From assembly GCF_004798865.1 (NCBI RefSeq), contig NW_025336401.1, forward strand, positions 1,344,239 through 1,408,238: 64,000 bases of DNA, given 5' to 3'. A program made the translations under genes and the position numbers. The stretch is from Varanus komodoensis. Taxonomy: Eukaryota > Chordata > Lepidosauria > Squamata > Varanidae. Under the pieces are notes generated by a model. That model was not told where the DNA came from. It did not search any database and was given only the letters and a program-made list of their open reading frames with translations. This document shows positions 22,322 through 32,013 of the stretch, piece after piece (the first letter of the stretch is position 1; each line of letters opens with the position of its first letter).

Positions 22322-24060
22322 GATTATTTATTTATTTATTTAAACAATTCCTATGCCGCCCCATTTGCAAAAACCCTCGGGACGGCTTACGACATAATTA
22401 AACATATACTTAGCCTTAAAAATCCAGAAACATCTCAGCACGTACATAAAAACCCAATAAATACAATCAATAAATTAACAATTCAAATAATTTTTAAATA
22501 AAAAGGTCTTGGCCTGGCGACGAAAAACAAACAAGGACGGCGCCAGGCGGACCTCTCTGGGGAGTGCGTTTCACAGTCGGGGCGCCACCGCAGAGAAAGC
22601 CTCCTCTGGGTGCTCGCCCTTCTAATATCTTTCACGGAGGGTTCCCGGAGAAGGGCCTCTGCCGCCGATCTCAAGGGGCGGGAGGTCATATATGGATGCA
22701 AGTGCTCCTTTAGATATCCAGGTCCCAAGCCGTTAAGGGCTTTATAGGTGATAACCAACACCTTGAATTGGGCCCGGACTTCAATGGGAAGCCAGTGAAG
22801 CTGGTAGAGGACTGGGGTTATATGAGCACAACGCCCAGTCCCCGTCAGCAACCTGGCAGCTCTATTCTGCACCAATTGAAGTATCCGGACTGTCTTCAAG
22901 GGCAGCCCCACGTAGAGCGCGTTACAGAAGTCTAATTGGGAAGTTACCAGTGCATGTTTCACTGTCGCCAGGCAATCGTTCTCCAGGTAGGGATGCAGAT
23001 GATGGATCAGCCGAAGCTGAAGGAAAGCGCTCCTCGCCACTGCTGTCACCTGAGCTTCCAGTGAAAGCTCTGGGTCGAGGAGCACTCCTAAGCTGCAAAC
23101 CTTGTCCCTAAGAGGGAGTGCAACCCTGAAGCACGAACCACCCACCAACAGGACCTCCGTCTTGTCTGGATTGAGCTTCAGTTTATTGGCCCTCATCCAG
23201 CCCATTACCTCGGCCAGGCACCGGTTCAGTACAGCCACTGCCTCACCTGGATCGGTTGAAAAAGAGAGGTAGAGCTGGGTATCATCAGCGTACTGATGAT
23301 TCCGCAGCCTACACCTCCGGATGACCTCTCCCAGCGGTTTCATGTAGATGTTGAATAGCAAAGGGGACAAAATGGACCCCTGCGGTACTCCGTGGCATAG
23401 CTGCCAGGGCGCAGAGCCATAGTCCCCCAGCACCACCTTCTGGAATCGGCTGTCGAAGTAGGAGCAGAACCACTGCCAAGCAGCGCCTCCTACTCCCAGA
23501 CCCGCCAGCCTTTCCAGGAGGATACCATGGTCGATGGTATCGAAAGCCGTTGAGAGGTCCAGGTGGGCCAACAGGGACGCACTCCCCCTGTCTCTCTCCC
23601 TGCACAGGTCATCATACAGGGCGACCAAGGCAGATTCAGTACTGTACTCGGGTCTGAAGCCGGACTGAAATGGGTCCAGATAGTCAGTCTCATCCAAGAG
23701 TGCTTGGAGTTGTCCTGCCACCACCCGCTCTAACACCTTGCCCAGGAACGGGATGTTGGCCACCGGTCTATAATTGGCGGTCTTCTCTGGATCCAGGGAT
23801 GCTTTCTTTAGGACAGGCTGGACTACCGCCTCCTTTAAAGGGGCAGGTACCCGGCTGTCCCTTAGAGAGGCATTGACACCTCCAGGATCCAGGCCCCAAT
23901 CCCGTGCTTGGCTTTGGTCAGCAGCCACGATGGGCAAGGGTCCAGTGAGCAGGTGGTGGGATGTACTTGTCCAAGCACCTTGTCCACATCATCAGGACGC
24001 AACAACTGAAACTCATCCATCAATTTTGGACCAGACGGCAACATCTGGAGCATAGAACTT
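22322..24060 (-). mobile_element. L2-clade LINE, long 5'-truncated copy with reverse transcriptase
   Basis: The element reads leftwards. Its 3' end is a (AAAT)n tail (22,325-22,341 on the plus strand as TTTA repeats), preceded by the GC-rich 3' motif seen on the plus strand as TATGCCGCCCCATTTGC. It runs through the C-terminal domain and the complete reverse transcriptase to the QLLRPDD linker block near 24,000; the endonuclease is missing. The linker and the reverse transcriptase lie in different frames (a shift near 23,900), and the C-terminal residues after about 440 leave the family pattern (a second shift near 22,600). It is the longest mobile element in the window and the reference for the other L2 fragments. 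The element cannot move by itself. Confidence 0.9.
22483..23937 (-). CDS. LINE reverse transcriptase open frame (L2 clade)
   Basis: A 484-residue open frame for a non-LTR reverse transcriptase, the enzyme that copies LINE RNA into nicked target DNA. Motifs in order: NYRPVANIPFLGKVLE (55-70), FQSGFRPEYST (90-100), LDLSTAFDTIDH (126-137, first catalytic Asp at 127), GVPQGSILSPLLFNIY (183-198), YADD at 216-219 with the two catalytic Asp, and KLNPDKTEVLLVG (254-266). The thumb and C-terminal part follows, with NRAARLLTGTGR and LHWLPIEVRAQFK. All core catalytic residues are present. The annotated start is only the first Met of the open frame; in a whole element this region would be the middle of ORF2. 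The wording of the motifs fits L2 better than CR1. It is element-derived and not a host gene. Confidence 0.9.
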   Translation of the reverse strand: MPIVAADQSQARDWGLDPGGVNASLRDSRVPAPLKEAVVQPVLKKASLDPEKTANYRPVANIPFLGKVLERVVAGQLQALLDETDYLDPFQSGFRPEYSTESALVALYDDLCRERDRGSASLLAHLDLSTAFDTIDHGILLERLAGLGVGGAAWQWFCSYFDSRFQKVVLGDYGSAPWQLCHGVPQGSILSPLLFNIYMKPLGEVIRRCRLRNHQYADDTQLYLSFSTDPGEAVAVLNRCLAEVMGWMRANKLKLNPDKTEVLLVGGSCFRVALPLRDKVCSLGVLLDPELSLEAQVTAVARSAFLQLRLIHHLHPYLENDCLATVKHALVTSQLDFCNALYVGLPLKTVRILQLVQNRAARLLTGTGRCAHITPVLYQLHWLPIEVRAQFKVLVITYKALNGLGPGYLKEHLHPYMTSRPLRSAAEALLREPSVKDIRRASTQRRLSLRWRPDCETHSPERSAWRRPCLFFVARPRPFYLKII

Positions 24061-24269
24061 AATAGAGCAGCCAGCCATGGGTGCAGCTGTGCACCAGAGC
24101 TTCCTGAAGCCACTCTGCGTGGCCGAGCAGGTGTGACTGGGAGAAGGCAGGCCCGCACCAGACCCGTGTTCTGACCTTCTGGCCCAGTCTCCGGAAAATC
24201 CTCTGGCTGACCAGATGCTGCCGCTGGTGCGTGGTTTTAGTCACTGCTTGGAGGGCAGGAAGCCCATGT
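24061..24269. other. Unique sequence between L2 and SINE
   Basis: No recognisable feature. The L2 element may extend a little further here, but similarity to the other copy ends near 24,060. Confidence 0.35.
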
Positions 24270-24512
24270 GGTATGGTACCGGATAACGTGCTGGACTTGG
24301 GGACCTGGAAGTTCTGGTTCTGGTTCTTGCTCAGCTGTGAACCAGCTCCCTGGGTGACTTTGGACCAGTCTCTGCTTTTCACTTGCACCTACCTAACAGG
24401 GCCGTTGTTGCAAGGATAACAGGGAGAGGAAGAGAAGCTTGTAGGTGCCTTGGGTTCCTTGCAAGAGCAAAATGGTGAGACAGAAGTGTTAAGAAATAAT
24501 AATAATAATAAT
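24270..24512 (+). repeat. tRNA-derived SINE with (AAT)n tail
   Basis: A tRNA-like head (GGATAACGTGCTGGACTTGG, then a GTTCTGGTTC box) is followed by a body typical of reptile SINEs: CCCTGGGTGACTTTGGACCA, CACCTACCTAACAGGGCCGT and TGTTGCAAGGATAA. It ends in AAT repeats at 24,494-24,511. Such SINEs have no coding capacity and depend on a LINE for movement; the AAT tail resembles the simple-sequence tails of L2 ends in this window, so L2 is the likely helper (inference). Confidence 0.7.
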
Positions 24513-24514
24513 GG

Positions 24515-24610
24515 GTGGCATCGCTCTGGGGTAGAATGATTAGGACTTGAGATAACCTGGTTCAAATCCGTGCAATCCCCTGGGTGAGCTTGGGCATGAT
24601 ATTTAGATGC
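24515..24610 (+). repeat. Second tRNA-derived SINE head
   Basis: Directly after the first SINE, the sequence shows a tRNA-like promoter, with GGCATCGCTCTGGGGTAGAA as A-box region and GGTTCAAATCC as a good B box, then CCCTGGGTGAGCTTGGGCA from the SINE body. The remainder is lost or too diverged. Confidence 0.6.
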
Positions 24611-25988
24611 ACTGGGGTCACGCTGAAGATTGTTTTTGATATTTGTGCTTCAGATCCTTTGAAACTGGCTTTGGAACTGGTTCTCCTGCCAGCTTTCCCT
24701 TAATGGGGTCCTTGGATGGCATCAGCAGGAACATGCCATGGTTAAACAGGCAGGGAAGGAGGATAAAAGTGCAGCAAGCATCGGAAGCACCTTTCCCCTG
24801 GCTTGGTAAGTGGTAAACAGGGTTTTTATAGTGCCTGGAGAAAACAAATGTGTTCTTGAAATAAGGTCTTTGAGATGGCGAATAGGAAAAATGATGCTCT
24901 TTCTTGCCAGCAAAGCAATACTTGGACCATAAACTGCTTCTAATGATGATTTAACTTTCCTGTTGCTCGAATTCTGTCTGCTTTTCTGCTCAGCCTCAGT
25001 TTCACCTTGTTCTCCATTGCTCGTGTCTAACATCTTTATGACAGTTAAGGAAGTCATGACCTCATGGCTTGTAAGCTTTGCGGCTGACAAATTGCAGCTT
25101 GGCTCATGGGGAAATTCGGGAATCACTCCATTGCTGTTCTCGGATTGATTGGAGAGAGTGTGTGTGAGAGGAAGGCTTTAAAAATAATCCGCTTTAATGA
25201 ACCATTTGTATTTAATCTTGATTTATTTATCTGATTACATCTCCAAATATTACCCTAGTTGAAACAATGGCAATACAAACTCCAGCTTGCGTTATGGTGT
25301 TTCCCTAAATAGAAAGTTCAAACTTCATTGGGTTTCTATTGATCCTGTCCTTCTCATGCAACCTACATTACACATTTAGATTATCTTTTTTTTTTTTAAG
25401 TTCCTGCTTTCTCTCTCTCTTGCACACCCCCCAATTAGCAGGTCTTCTCTTGTATGACCTTAAAAACCAAAGTATATTTTGACAGTTCTTGCAATCACAG
25501 CTGTATTCTCTTCTAGTAGGTGACCTTTTCATGAAGACGATGCTGGAAAGACTGAGGGCTCAATGCATGTGTTGTAAATGTGCGGGACTCATGCAGGTTT
25601 CAGGAGCAGAATTGTCACAATCAGATTTCCTGTTTCCTTCTGAAGCAACTGCACATCAGGGCTTCTAATGAAATGGAAAAATCGACTTTTTATGTTCCTC
25701 TGATCCCTCCCGCACCCCGTTAACCACCGGGATACTTCCTCCACGGAGCGCCTTTTGTGAGACAACCAGGACAGAGAGAGGCTTCTCCACGGTTTTCAGA
25801 GGATTCTGCAGGGGCCAAGAAGTCTGTGGCTTCCTCAGTGTTGGGCAGCCTAAATCAGGCTAGCTGCAGCGTGGATGATCCCGTAGACCCAGCCTGAGCT
25901 TGCGAATGATGAACAATCCACGAGGAGAACGCAGGGTTTGCTGTTGGGTTGTGCTGCACAGGTGGTCCACCATGGTTTGTTACCTCGG
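24611..25988. other. Unique, partly AT-rich DNA
   Basis: No gene recognised. A T run lies at 25,387-25,397. Bases 25,180-25,700 are AT-rich and complex without repeat marks. Confidence 0.4.
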
Positions 25989-26071
25989 CTGAGTTCAGAT
26001 GACACAATAACTCATGTTTCTGTAACCCACACTCATCCATGAGTACAGGTTAGTATGTTGTCTGAACCCAG
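25989..26071. mobile_element. Short terminal-inverted-repeat element (MITE-like)
   Basis: The ends are inverted copies: CTGAGTTCAGATGACACAAT at the left and, in reverse complement, CTGGGTTCAGACAACATACT at the right, about 83 bp apart. There is no coding capacity. A related GTTGTTCTGAACTGGGG end occurs at about 53,177. No clear target-site duplication was seen, so the superfamily is open. Confidence 0.5.
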
Positions 26072-26599
26072 TCCCTCTGAATGAAGAATACGCTTCATTC
26101 CTGAAATCATCTTTAAGTCAAGTTGGTGTGTTAAGTGTTTATATGCTTTTTATATACATGATCCACCTAAGAAACACTTCTGTAGACACTAAAACACCTT
26201 AAACACAATAGAGCATTTTACTCATGATAATAATACAGTAGTGATAAAATAACAACAGTACTGGAAAGAGACAGAGAATCTGTGTGCATGTGGGCAGGTA
26301 TACAGTACAGTTCCTAAAACAGTTTAGATAGAAAGACAGACATAATGGTAAAGCGATTATTTAAGGTTACCGCTTCCTGAGCTAAGATGAAGCCTAACAT
26401 TAACCGGATAATAATGGCGCTGGGACCGGTGCTGGAGAGTCAGGGTTTGATGGTGCTGCTGGAGCTCGGCTGGGCTGGGCTGGGGGTCAGACTTGCCTCG
26501 GATTTATGCTTGGGAGGCATGGTTACAAACCAAGTGCAGTGCAGGTCACAGGGGGCAACACTCGCTCCATGTGACCCGGAGCGCACGGGCCTGGATATG
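26072..26599. other. Unique AT-rich DNA
   Basis: No gene recognised. Bases 26,100-26,360 are AT-rich and repeat-free. Confidence 0.4.
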
Positions 26600-26803
26600 G
26601 TAGTTGCCCCCAAAACGACTGTAATTCTGCGCCGCTCACTGCGTTTCCCCTCCCCGCCGCTTCCTCTCCTCGCCACCCGGCACCTGCTCGCAGGCGGGGA
26701 TGAGGAGCCTGGCGGGCCTCTGCTTCCCTCGGAGGAAGGAAGGAGCCCCGCGGCATCCCAGCCGCTGCAGATTAGGAGTGGCTTAGCAGCTTTTCCGGTA
26801 AGA
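26600..26803 (+). other. GC-rich segment ending in a consensus splice donor
   Basis: A local GC-rich patch (GCCGCTTCCTCTCCTCGCC and similar) ends at 26,800 in TTTTCCG followed by GTAAGAG, a good donor sequence, before AT-rich DNA begins. This could be a minor or alternative first exon. There is no recognised protein and no supporting acceptor, and a donor match can occur by chance. Confidence 0.2.
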
Positions 26804-26874
26804 GTTTTAACAGAAAAACTGATTGGAATGGGGCTTCCTCTACATTTTAAAAAGTAGCCTTTTTTCCCCGCACA

Positions 26875-27080
26875 AGTGTTTCTGCACTGGCTCACTGTTT
26901 CATCTTAAGATAATCAAGGAGTATTAATGCAACCAATTATTCAATTCATTTAAATGCTAATTAATGTAAGGTTATTCCCAAAGTTCATTCACAGGACTAA
27001 AGATAATAGAATAATAATCTATCTAATTAATCAATTTCCATTAATTAACCTCTTGCTCATTAATTACTATAATCAAACAC
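26875..27080. promoter_or_regulatory. Candidate conserved non-coding element
   Basis: Repeat-free and AT-rich with dense homeodomain-like cores: CCAATTATTCAATTCATTTAAATGC, of which CAATTATT and ATTTAAAT are the cores, then GCTAATTAATG, CTAATTAATCAATTTCC and CATTAATTAACC. Six or more ATTA/TAAT cores occur in about 150 bp without any simple-repeat periodicity. Confidence 0.4.
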
Positions 27081-27760
27081 ATTTATTTCTTTATTTAAAA
27101 AAATTATATAGCACAGCCTATATCTCAATTTAGGGCTCTCTGGGTAGTGTACGTCCCATTAAAAATTAACAATACAATTAAAAGACACCATAATATGCAA
27201 CAATATTACAATAAGCATAGGAGTTCAAAATATCAGTTAAAATTCATAAAACATGGACAATGTAAAACATGAGTCCTCACACTATGGCCTGTGGGCCGGA
27301 TCCGGCCCGCCATGCGCATTTAGCTGGCCTGCCCCAGAGGTTTTGCACTCACCGCACGGACACGCGCACACACACGCACACACACACACGCTTGCGAGCG
27401 TGCAGCTTGCTTGCACGGAGATCATTTTGGACTCGCTTGAGAAAACCATCTCCATGTGAGTAAGTAGCTGCCTTGCCCTGTGCGCCCCCCGCCCTGCCCC
27501 CTCACCAGCCCGTGCACCGCCTTGGCAGCCCGCACCCACTGCCGGCACCTTTCCACTGGCCCCCTGTTGAAAAAGTTTGAGGACCCCGATGTAAAATATA
27601 AATAATACTTTTTAATGATTAAATACCTAGACAGCAGAGCAGTCTTTGCGTGGCACCAAAATGCTAGCACTGAGGGCACCGGGCAAAGTGCAGGTCACAG
27701 AACCATTCAAAGGGTGCCAGTCGCACCCGCCCCCTTCCCCGGTTCCTTGGGCAGAGATCA
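27081..27760 (-). mobile_element. L2-clade LINE 3' end, split by a hAT MITE
   Basis: The left part (27,081-27,267) is a LINE 3' end on the minus strand: TTTATT-type tail, then GGGCTCTCTGGGTAGTGTAC and AT-rich untranslated sequence with AATTAACAATACAATTAAAA. The right part (27,597 onward) continues with TCTTTGCGTGGCACCAAAAT and GGGCACCGGGC, matching the TCTTTGCCTGGCGCC motif of the L2 copies at 22.5 and 34.7 kb. The 321 bp between are a separate hAT-type element that inserted later. The right limit is approximate. Confidence 0.65.
27268..27588. mobile_element. Non-autonomous hAT transposon (MITE), 321 bp
   Basis: Bounded by perfect 8-bp target-site duplications, ATGTAAAA at 27,260-27,267 and 27,589-27,596, the length typical of hAT elements. 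The ends are imperfect inverted repeats: left CATGAGTCCTCACACTATGG; right, in reverse complement, CGGGGTCCTCAAACTTTTTC. The inside has the GGGCCGGATCCGGCCCGCC palindrome known from amniote hAT elements and a CA-rich stretch (27,361-27,389). It has no transposase. It lies inside an L2 3' end, so it is younger than that copy. Confidence 0.85.
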
Positions 27761-28759
27761 AATTCTCCCTGGAAGTTGCTCATGAGAAGTGTGCTTCAAA
27801 GAAGGAGAAAACTTAAGGGAGCCCCATGATGGTTCCATCCACAGAGCTCAGGGCTAATGATTGCTGAAGGCTGAATTCAAAGGAGCTGCTTCCAGGAAAC
27901 ACCTCAGCTGAATCAAGAGCGACTGCACAGAGATGCTCCCTTTGGCTGTGAAGATTTTCCCATTCACCCCCGAGAGGTTTTCCGAGATAGCGGACCCAAG
28001 GATGCGTACTAACGCGGTCCTTCCTCATTCTGGTGCCCTCCAGGTGCCCCCAGGAAACCTGTCCGGCGCTGCCCTTTGCCGCCTACCTGGCTGCCACCGC
28101 AGCGGCTGATGTGGGGGAAGCAGGCTGAGTGCAGCCTCGCGCATGAGGGCCCCTGGCTGCCCACTTGGGGGGCGGTGGCGCCTGCCCACTTGGTGGTGGG
28201 CCAGGGAACCGTGTCTCTGCTCCTGGCATCCCCTTGAAGGGAAGAGCCAACCTGTGGGAGCACCAAAACCGGTGGCTGGAGGGGGGCCTTTTCGTGGTGG
28301 CTCCCCAGCTATGCAGCCCCCCCTCGAGAGACCTGCCTGGGGCCTGCGTCCTGTGGCCCCGTGCCAGGAGTCCACCCTCCTAGGCTTTTTAGCCCGTCAG
28401 TTTAAAAACGCGAGTGCGCACCTTAGACCCTCGCCCTGCCCTTGTGCCCTGCGGTTGGTTTTGTTGGCCTGGCTCTTGTCATTTGCTCCGAGAGCCCCAG
28501 GAGGTGCAGGCGTGTGGTCAGCTGTGATTCGGTCTGGTGGGGGGGGGGGTCAGGCGCCCCATGCTGTGGGAAGCTGCCAGGCTTCTGCAGAGAACCCGTG
28601 GCTGTGATCCTGTAAGGGGGCCTCCTGGGTGGACATGCGCTGGGAAACCAGCTGCCCTTCCTTCTCCCCACACCTTGGAAGGCATTCCGTCACGGCCTGG
28701 CTGCGCATCAGACAGGGAAAGCTCCAGCGCTCAGGCTCCCCTTCTAGCACTGTCTCCTG
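27761..28759. other. Unique, GC-rich non-coding DNA
   Basis: No gene recognised. A 10-bp G run lies at 28,539-28,548. Overlapping frames in both directions are chance. Confidence 0.4.
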
Positions 28760-28960
28760 CATTCCAATAGTAGCCATTAGCTTATTAATATAAAGCCAGT
28801 GTGGAATCGCACAGCCTGCAGCTGATGGAACAGTTTCTATCTCCATGCAACAGATGAAATGGATTATTCGAGATCTGATTTTCATGCTAAAGACAAAGTA
28901 AAAGCAATAATGGTGATAGAGAGCATGACAGCTGAATCTGATTCTCCCTCCACCCCTCCA
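28760..28960. promoter_or_regulatory. Candidate conserved non-coding element
   Basis: Complex AT-rich sequence with GCCATTAGCTTATTAATATA and AAAGTAAAAGCAATAATGG, repeat-free between GC-rich flanks. Texture only; no direct proof. Confidence 0.35.
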
Positions 28961-29829
28961 GTTGGGGATCCCTCTTCCCTGCCCTGTGCTGCTCACGAAC
29001 TCCGCACCATTGTCTCTCTCGTGGCAAAGCAAAGAGGGTTTCAGATCCATCTATGCTACACGATGAAGAGGAAATGTTTTACCAATCAGGCGGCTTTCAG
29101 ACATAAACAAAGCCATCTGTTCTATTTTAAAGTCTGGCAGTCCTTAATTTCTCATTGTGAGGAAGGGCTCGTTTTGGCTTCTGGAATCAGCCTGCTTTTC
29201 AAAGGGTAAGCTCGGCAAGGGAGTTTCAGCAAGCTGACAGGGCATTCCCTTGCATGTCCTCTGTGCACCCCTCGCCCGTCCCCCCAGCAAGGCTAATCTT
29301 GATTTGGGCTGTTTGGGTAGATGTTTGTAAGTCAGTCTTGCGTCTTGCTATCAGTTTCTTTTTCCAGAGCTGGCAGGAATCCAGTGGGCTTTCACGGAGA
29401 TCCTTGCCGTTACTTTCTAGCTCAGCCCTCCAGTTGGCTCCATTTATAACCGACGGGAAGGGGTGGGTCTAGCCAGTCCCTTCAGCTTGCTCCGGAAATG
29501 GACCGACTGCTTCTCCTTCCATGGAATGCACCACATCTGCCACGTGCCCAGCCATAGTTTGGGTTTCTTGCTCTTCAGGGCAGGCCCGTGGCCCAAGTGG
29601 CAACCAGAAAGGTGTGAACCAGTCCTGAGAAGTCAGGCCCTGCCCATGGCCCTTGGCCTCTAGGCACCCTCGGGGTTGCGTAGCTGGGGAAGGCAGGTCT
29701 AGCTGAAGAAGAGACAAAAGGAGGGTCAGGCTGAAAGGTGAAGTGATGGCCTGGAGCACACCTCTTCAGGCTAGGCAGGTCGGGCTGTTGTGTTTTGATG
29801 GGGTTCTGCAGGAAGACACCCTCAAGCAG
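28961..29829. other. Unique non-coding DNA
   Basis: No gene, RNA or repeat recognised. Confidence 0.4.
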
Positions 29830-29867
29830 AAGATTCCCGAGGTTTCGGCAAGGGGCGGCATAGAAAT

Positions 29868-29908
<41 letters not shown>
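29830..29908 (+). mobile_element. LINE (L2-like) 3' end with (AAT)n tail
   Basis: AAGGGGCGGCATAGAAATG is the usual end of a reptile L2-like LINE and leads straight into about 13 AAT units (29,868-29,908). Only the extreme 3' end is recognisable. The AAT tract was probably seeded by the element's tail. Confidence 0.65.
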
Positions 29909-30955
29909 TCTGATAAGAATGGATGTAGCCAAGCTCTCTCCTCTTCCTTTTCTTCATCCAGGAGATCTTCCTCTTCTTCATCACCATCACCACCATCATA
30001 ATTCCATGTATCCCAATAGCCAGAGCTCTCTTAAGCTAACAAAATATTTAAAACATGACTCTTGCCCACAATTATCCAGTACATCTGCCTTCTTCTGCTC
30101 CTCTTCCTCTTTTACCACTCTGGGTGTTGAGGGAGATGCAGAGTCCTGGCGCTTGCACTTCTGGCCACATCAACCATCGTTGTGTGATGCTGTTGCTGTG
30201 TGTCTTTGATGCCCTTACAGGAGGTCCCACTTCCAGTTCCTTGGACGTCTTGGTCCTGCTGTCCCTCCTGCTTCCTGTTGCTGCCTGGTCACCTGCTTGA
30301 CCAACAGGTAAGCTGTGAGAACAGTGGTGAGAAAAGGTGGCAGCTGCAGTATGTCCCATCTTCTCTCTCCCTGGAAGGTGGTATTGACTGGGGCCAGAGG
30401 GAAAACAAGCTAGTATGGCAACGTTGGGGAATAGGGGCGATGGAGAAATGCAGGGAGGGTTGTGCCAGGAGGCATCTTTTCCAGACCTGGACCACGAAAA
30501 CAAAACAAACTTGCCACCTGCAGGGATTAGACCCAACAGCCTTTCAAAACGGTTTAGTACGAAGCTGAGTCAGAACTGGAAGCAGAGGTGGGACTGAATT
30601 CTTACCTGAAATGCAAGGCCAGGAGGCCTGCGGATAAGCCAAGAGGCTGCTGGGGACCAGGGCACATGTGGTTAGGCGGGAGCAGGCTGGGAATTGCAGG
30701 GCCTTCTTCTTTCTCAGCATGCACTGGCTTGCACCCTGAAGCACCGTTGCAAGTGTCTGGCTCTGAAAAAAGCAGAAAATGGAGCAGTCAAATACGTGAT
30801 GGTTAACCTGAATAGTCATGAGGCTTCTCCTTCAGAAACCTCCTCTGACATTCTGGCTGAGGATGATGAGAGGTGTAGTCCAGTGCATTTGGGGAGTGCC
30901 TGGTTGGAGAATGCCATGTTGGCATCTAGTTCAAGAGCAAGCAACTAGGTGGCCC
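29909..30955. other. Unique non-coding DNA with CTT/CAT-rich stretch
   Basis: Bases 29,935-30,000 are a CTT/CAT-rich low-complexity stretch. No gene recognised. Bases 30,865-30,905 (GAGGTGTAGTCCAGTGCATT) may be a diverged piece of the short ACTACAACTCCCAT-type repeat. Confidence 0.4.
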
Positions 30956-31015
30956 TCCAGAAATGTTGACCAACAACTTCCATCAGCCTGGACTGGCATC
31001 ACCAGTGATGAGACC
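30956..31015. repeat. Short ACTACAACTCCCAT-type repeat, diverged
   Basis: GGCCCTCCAGAAATGTTGAC and CAACAACTTCCATCAGCCTG follow the pattern of the short palindromic repeat family also present at 37.03 and 45.87 kb. Confidence 0.5.
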
Positions 31016-31555
31016 TCATGGGATCTGTAACAGGCCAAACGGCGGGGGCAGGGGCACGGGCTGCTCCCCCATCTGATCATCAAGGCACTCCGTTTCCTCC
31101 TCTGAAAATTCTTCAAGGGTTTAGCAAGACTACAGCAGGCTGTGAAACTCAAGAACACAGCAAGCAGCTAAGCTTGCCTAATTAAGGAGAAATGTTTTAG
31201 CCTCCCCCAAAAGGTGTTTTGATAAAGGCAGCAGATGACTTAATCTTGCAGGCAGGAGTGTGAATGGTTTGCTGGCTTTAGTGGAAGCGGGGTATTAAAA
31301 AAGCAGATAATACAGACTGCGTAATTATAGCTCTAGATGGAACATCTGTCCCCTTGGGTGGCTGAGCAGAGGGGCGGGGAGGTGTGCATGCTGGCTCTCT
31401 CCGATATTCGCGGATGCTGGATACTCTGTGCTGCCGTAGTTGCAGAGGAGCTTTCTCCGTGGAGCGCTGCCCGCTGCACACCTACCATCACCGGGATCCG
31501 TTTGTGCAACGTGGGCTTAATGGTCCTAACGCCGCCCAGCTTTAGTTCTGCTCAA
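31016..31555. other. Unique non-coding DNA
   Basis: No gene or repeat recognised. Confidence 0.4.
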
Positions 31556-31563
31556 CTTCGTAG

Positions 31564-32005
31564 CAGTGCTGGGGACCTGAGTCGAGTTACTCGCGCCAAG
31601 GTCTGATTCGAGTTGTGCCAGTGACTCAGCTTGGACTCATCCTGGGAGCGAGTGAGTGACTCGCCCTGGCTTGCGATTGCTGCTGTTCTTATGGCCCAGC
31701 CACTCCAAGGCTTGCCACCAGTCGGAGAGAGATCCTCGGCAGGCCTTGGCAGAAGGCATCTGTGACGGGCTGGAAGGCAGACAAGAACATGGCAGAGGGG
31801 GTAGAAGGAAGTTTCAAGGGGGCAGGGGCAGATAGGCAGGGGGGTCGTGATGCAGCTCCCCCCCACCTCCCTTGGCGCTCTTAAAAGTTGGCTCTTGAGA
31901 CTTGAGATGACTTGAGCATTTCCTGTAATGGCTTGAGACCCGAGTTAGACTCGAAGGTAAAGACTTGACTCAAGACTTGGAGTAAAGGGCTTGAGCAGAT
32001 CACTG
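31564..32005 (+). mobile_element. hAT-like MITE rich in GACTCGAGTC words, copy 1 (442 bp)
   Basis: Flanked by 8-bp repeats CTTCGTAG (31,556-31,563) and CTTTGCAG (32,006-32,013), matching at six of eight bases. The left end is CAGTGCTGGGGACCTGAGTC; the right end in reverse complement is CAGTGATCTGCTCAAGCCCT. Both end regions are packed with ACTCG, GAGTC and CTTGAG words. A second copy in the same orientation lies at 38,924-39,476, sharing the right end GACTTGGAGTAAAGG and the middle AGTTTCAAGGG section. It has no transposase, so it is non-autonomous. Confidence 0.8.
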
Positions 32006-32013
32006 CTTTGCAG

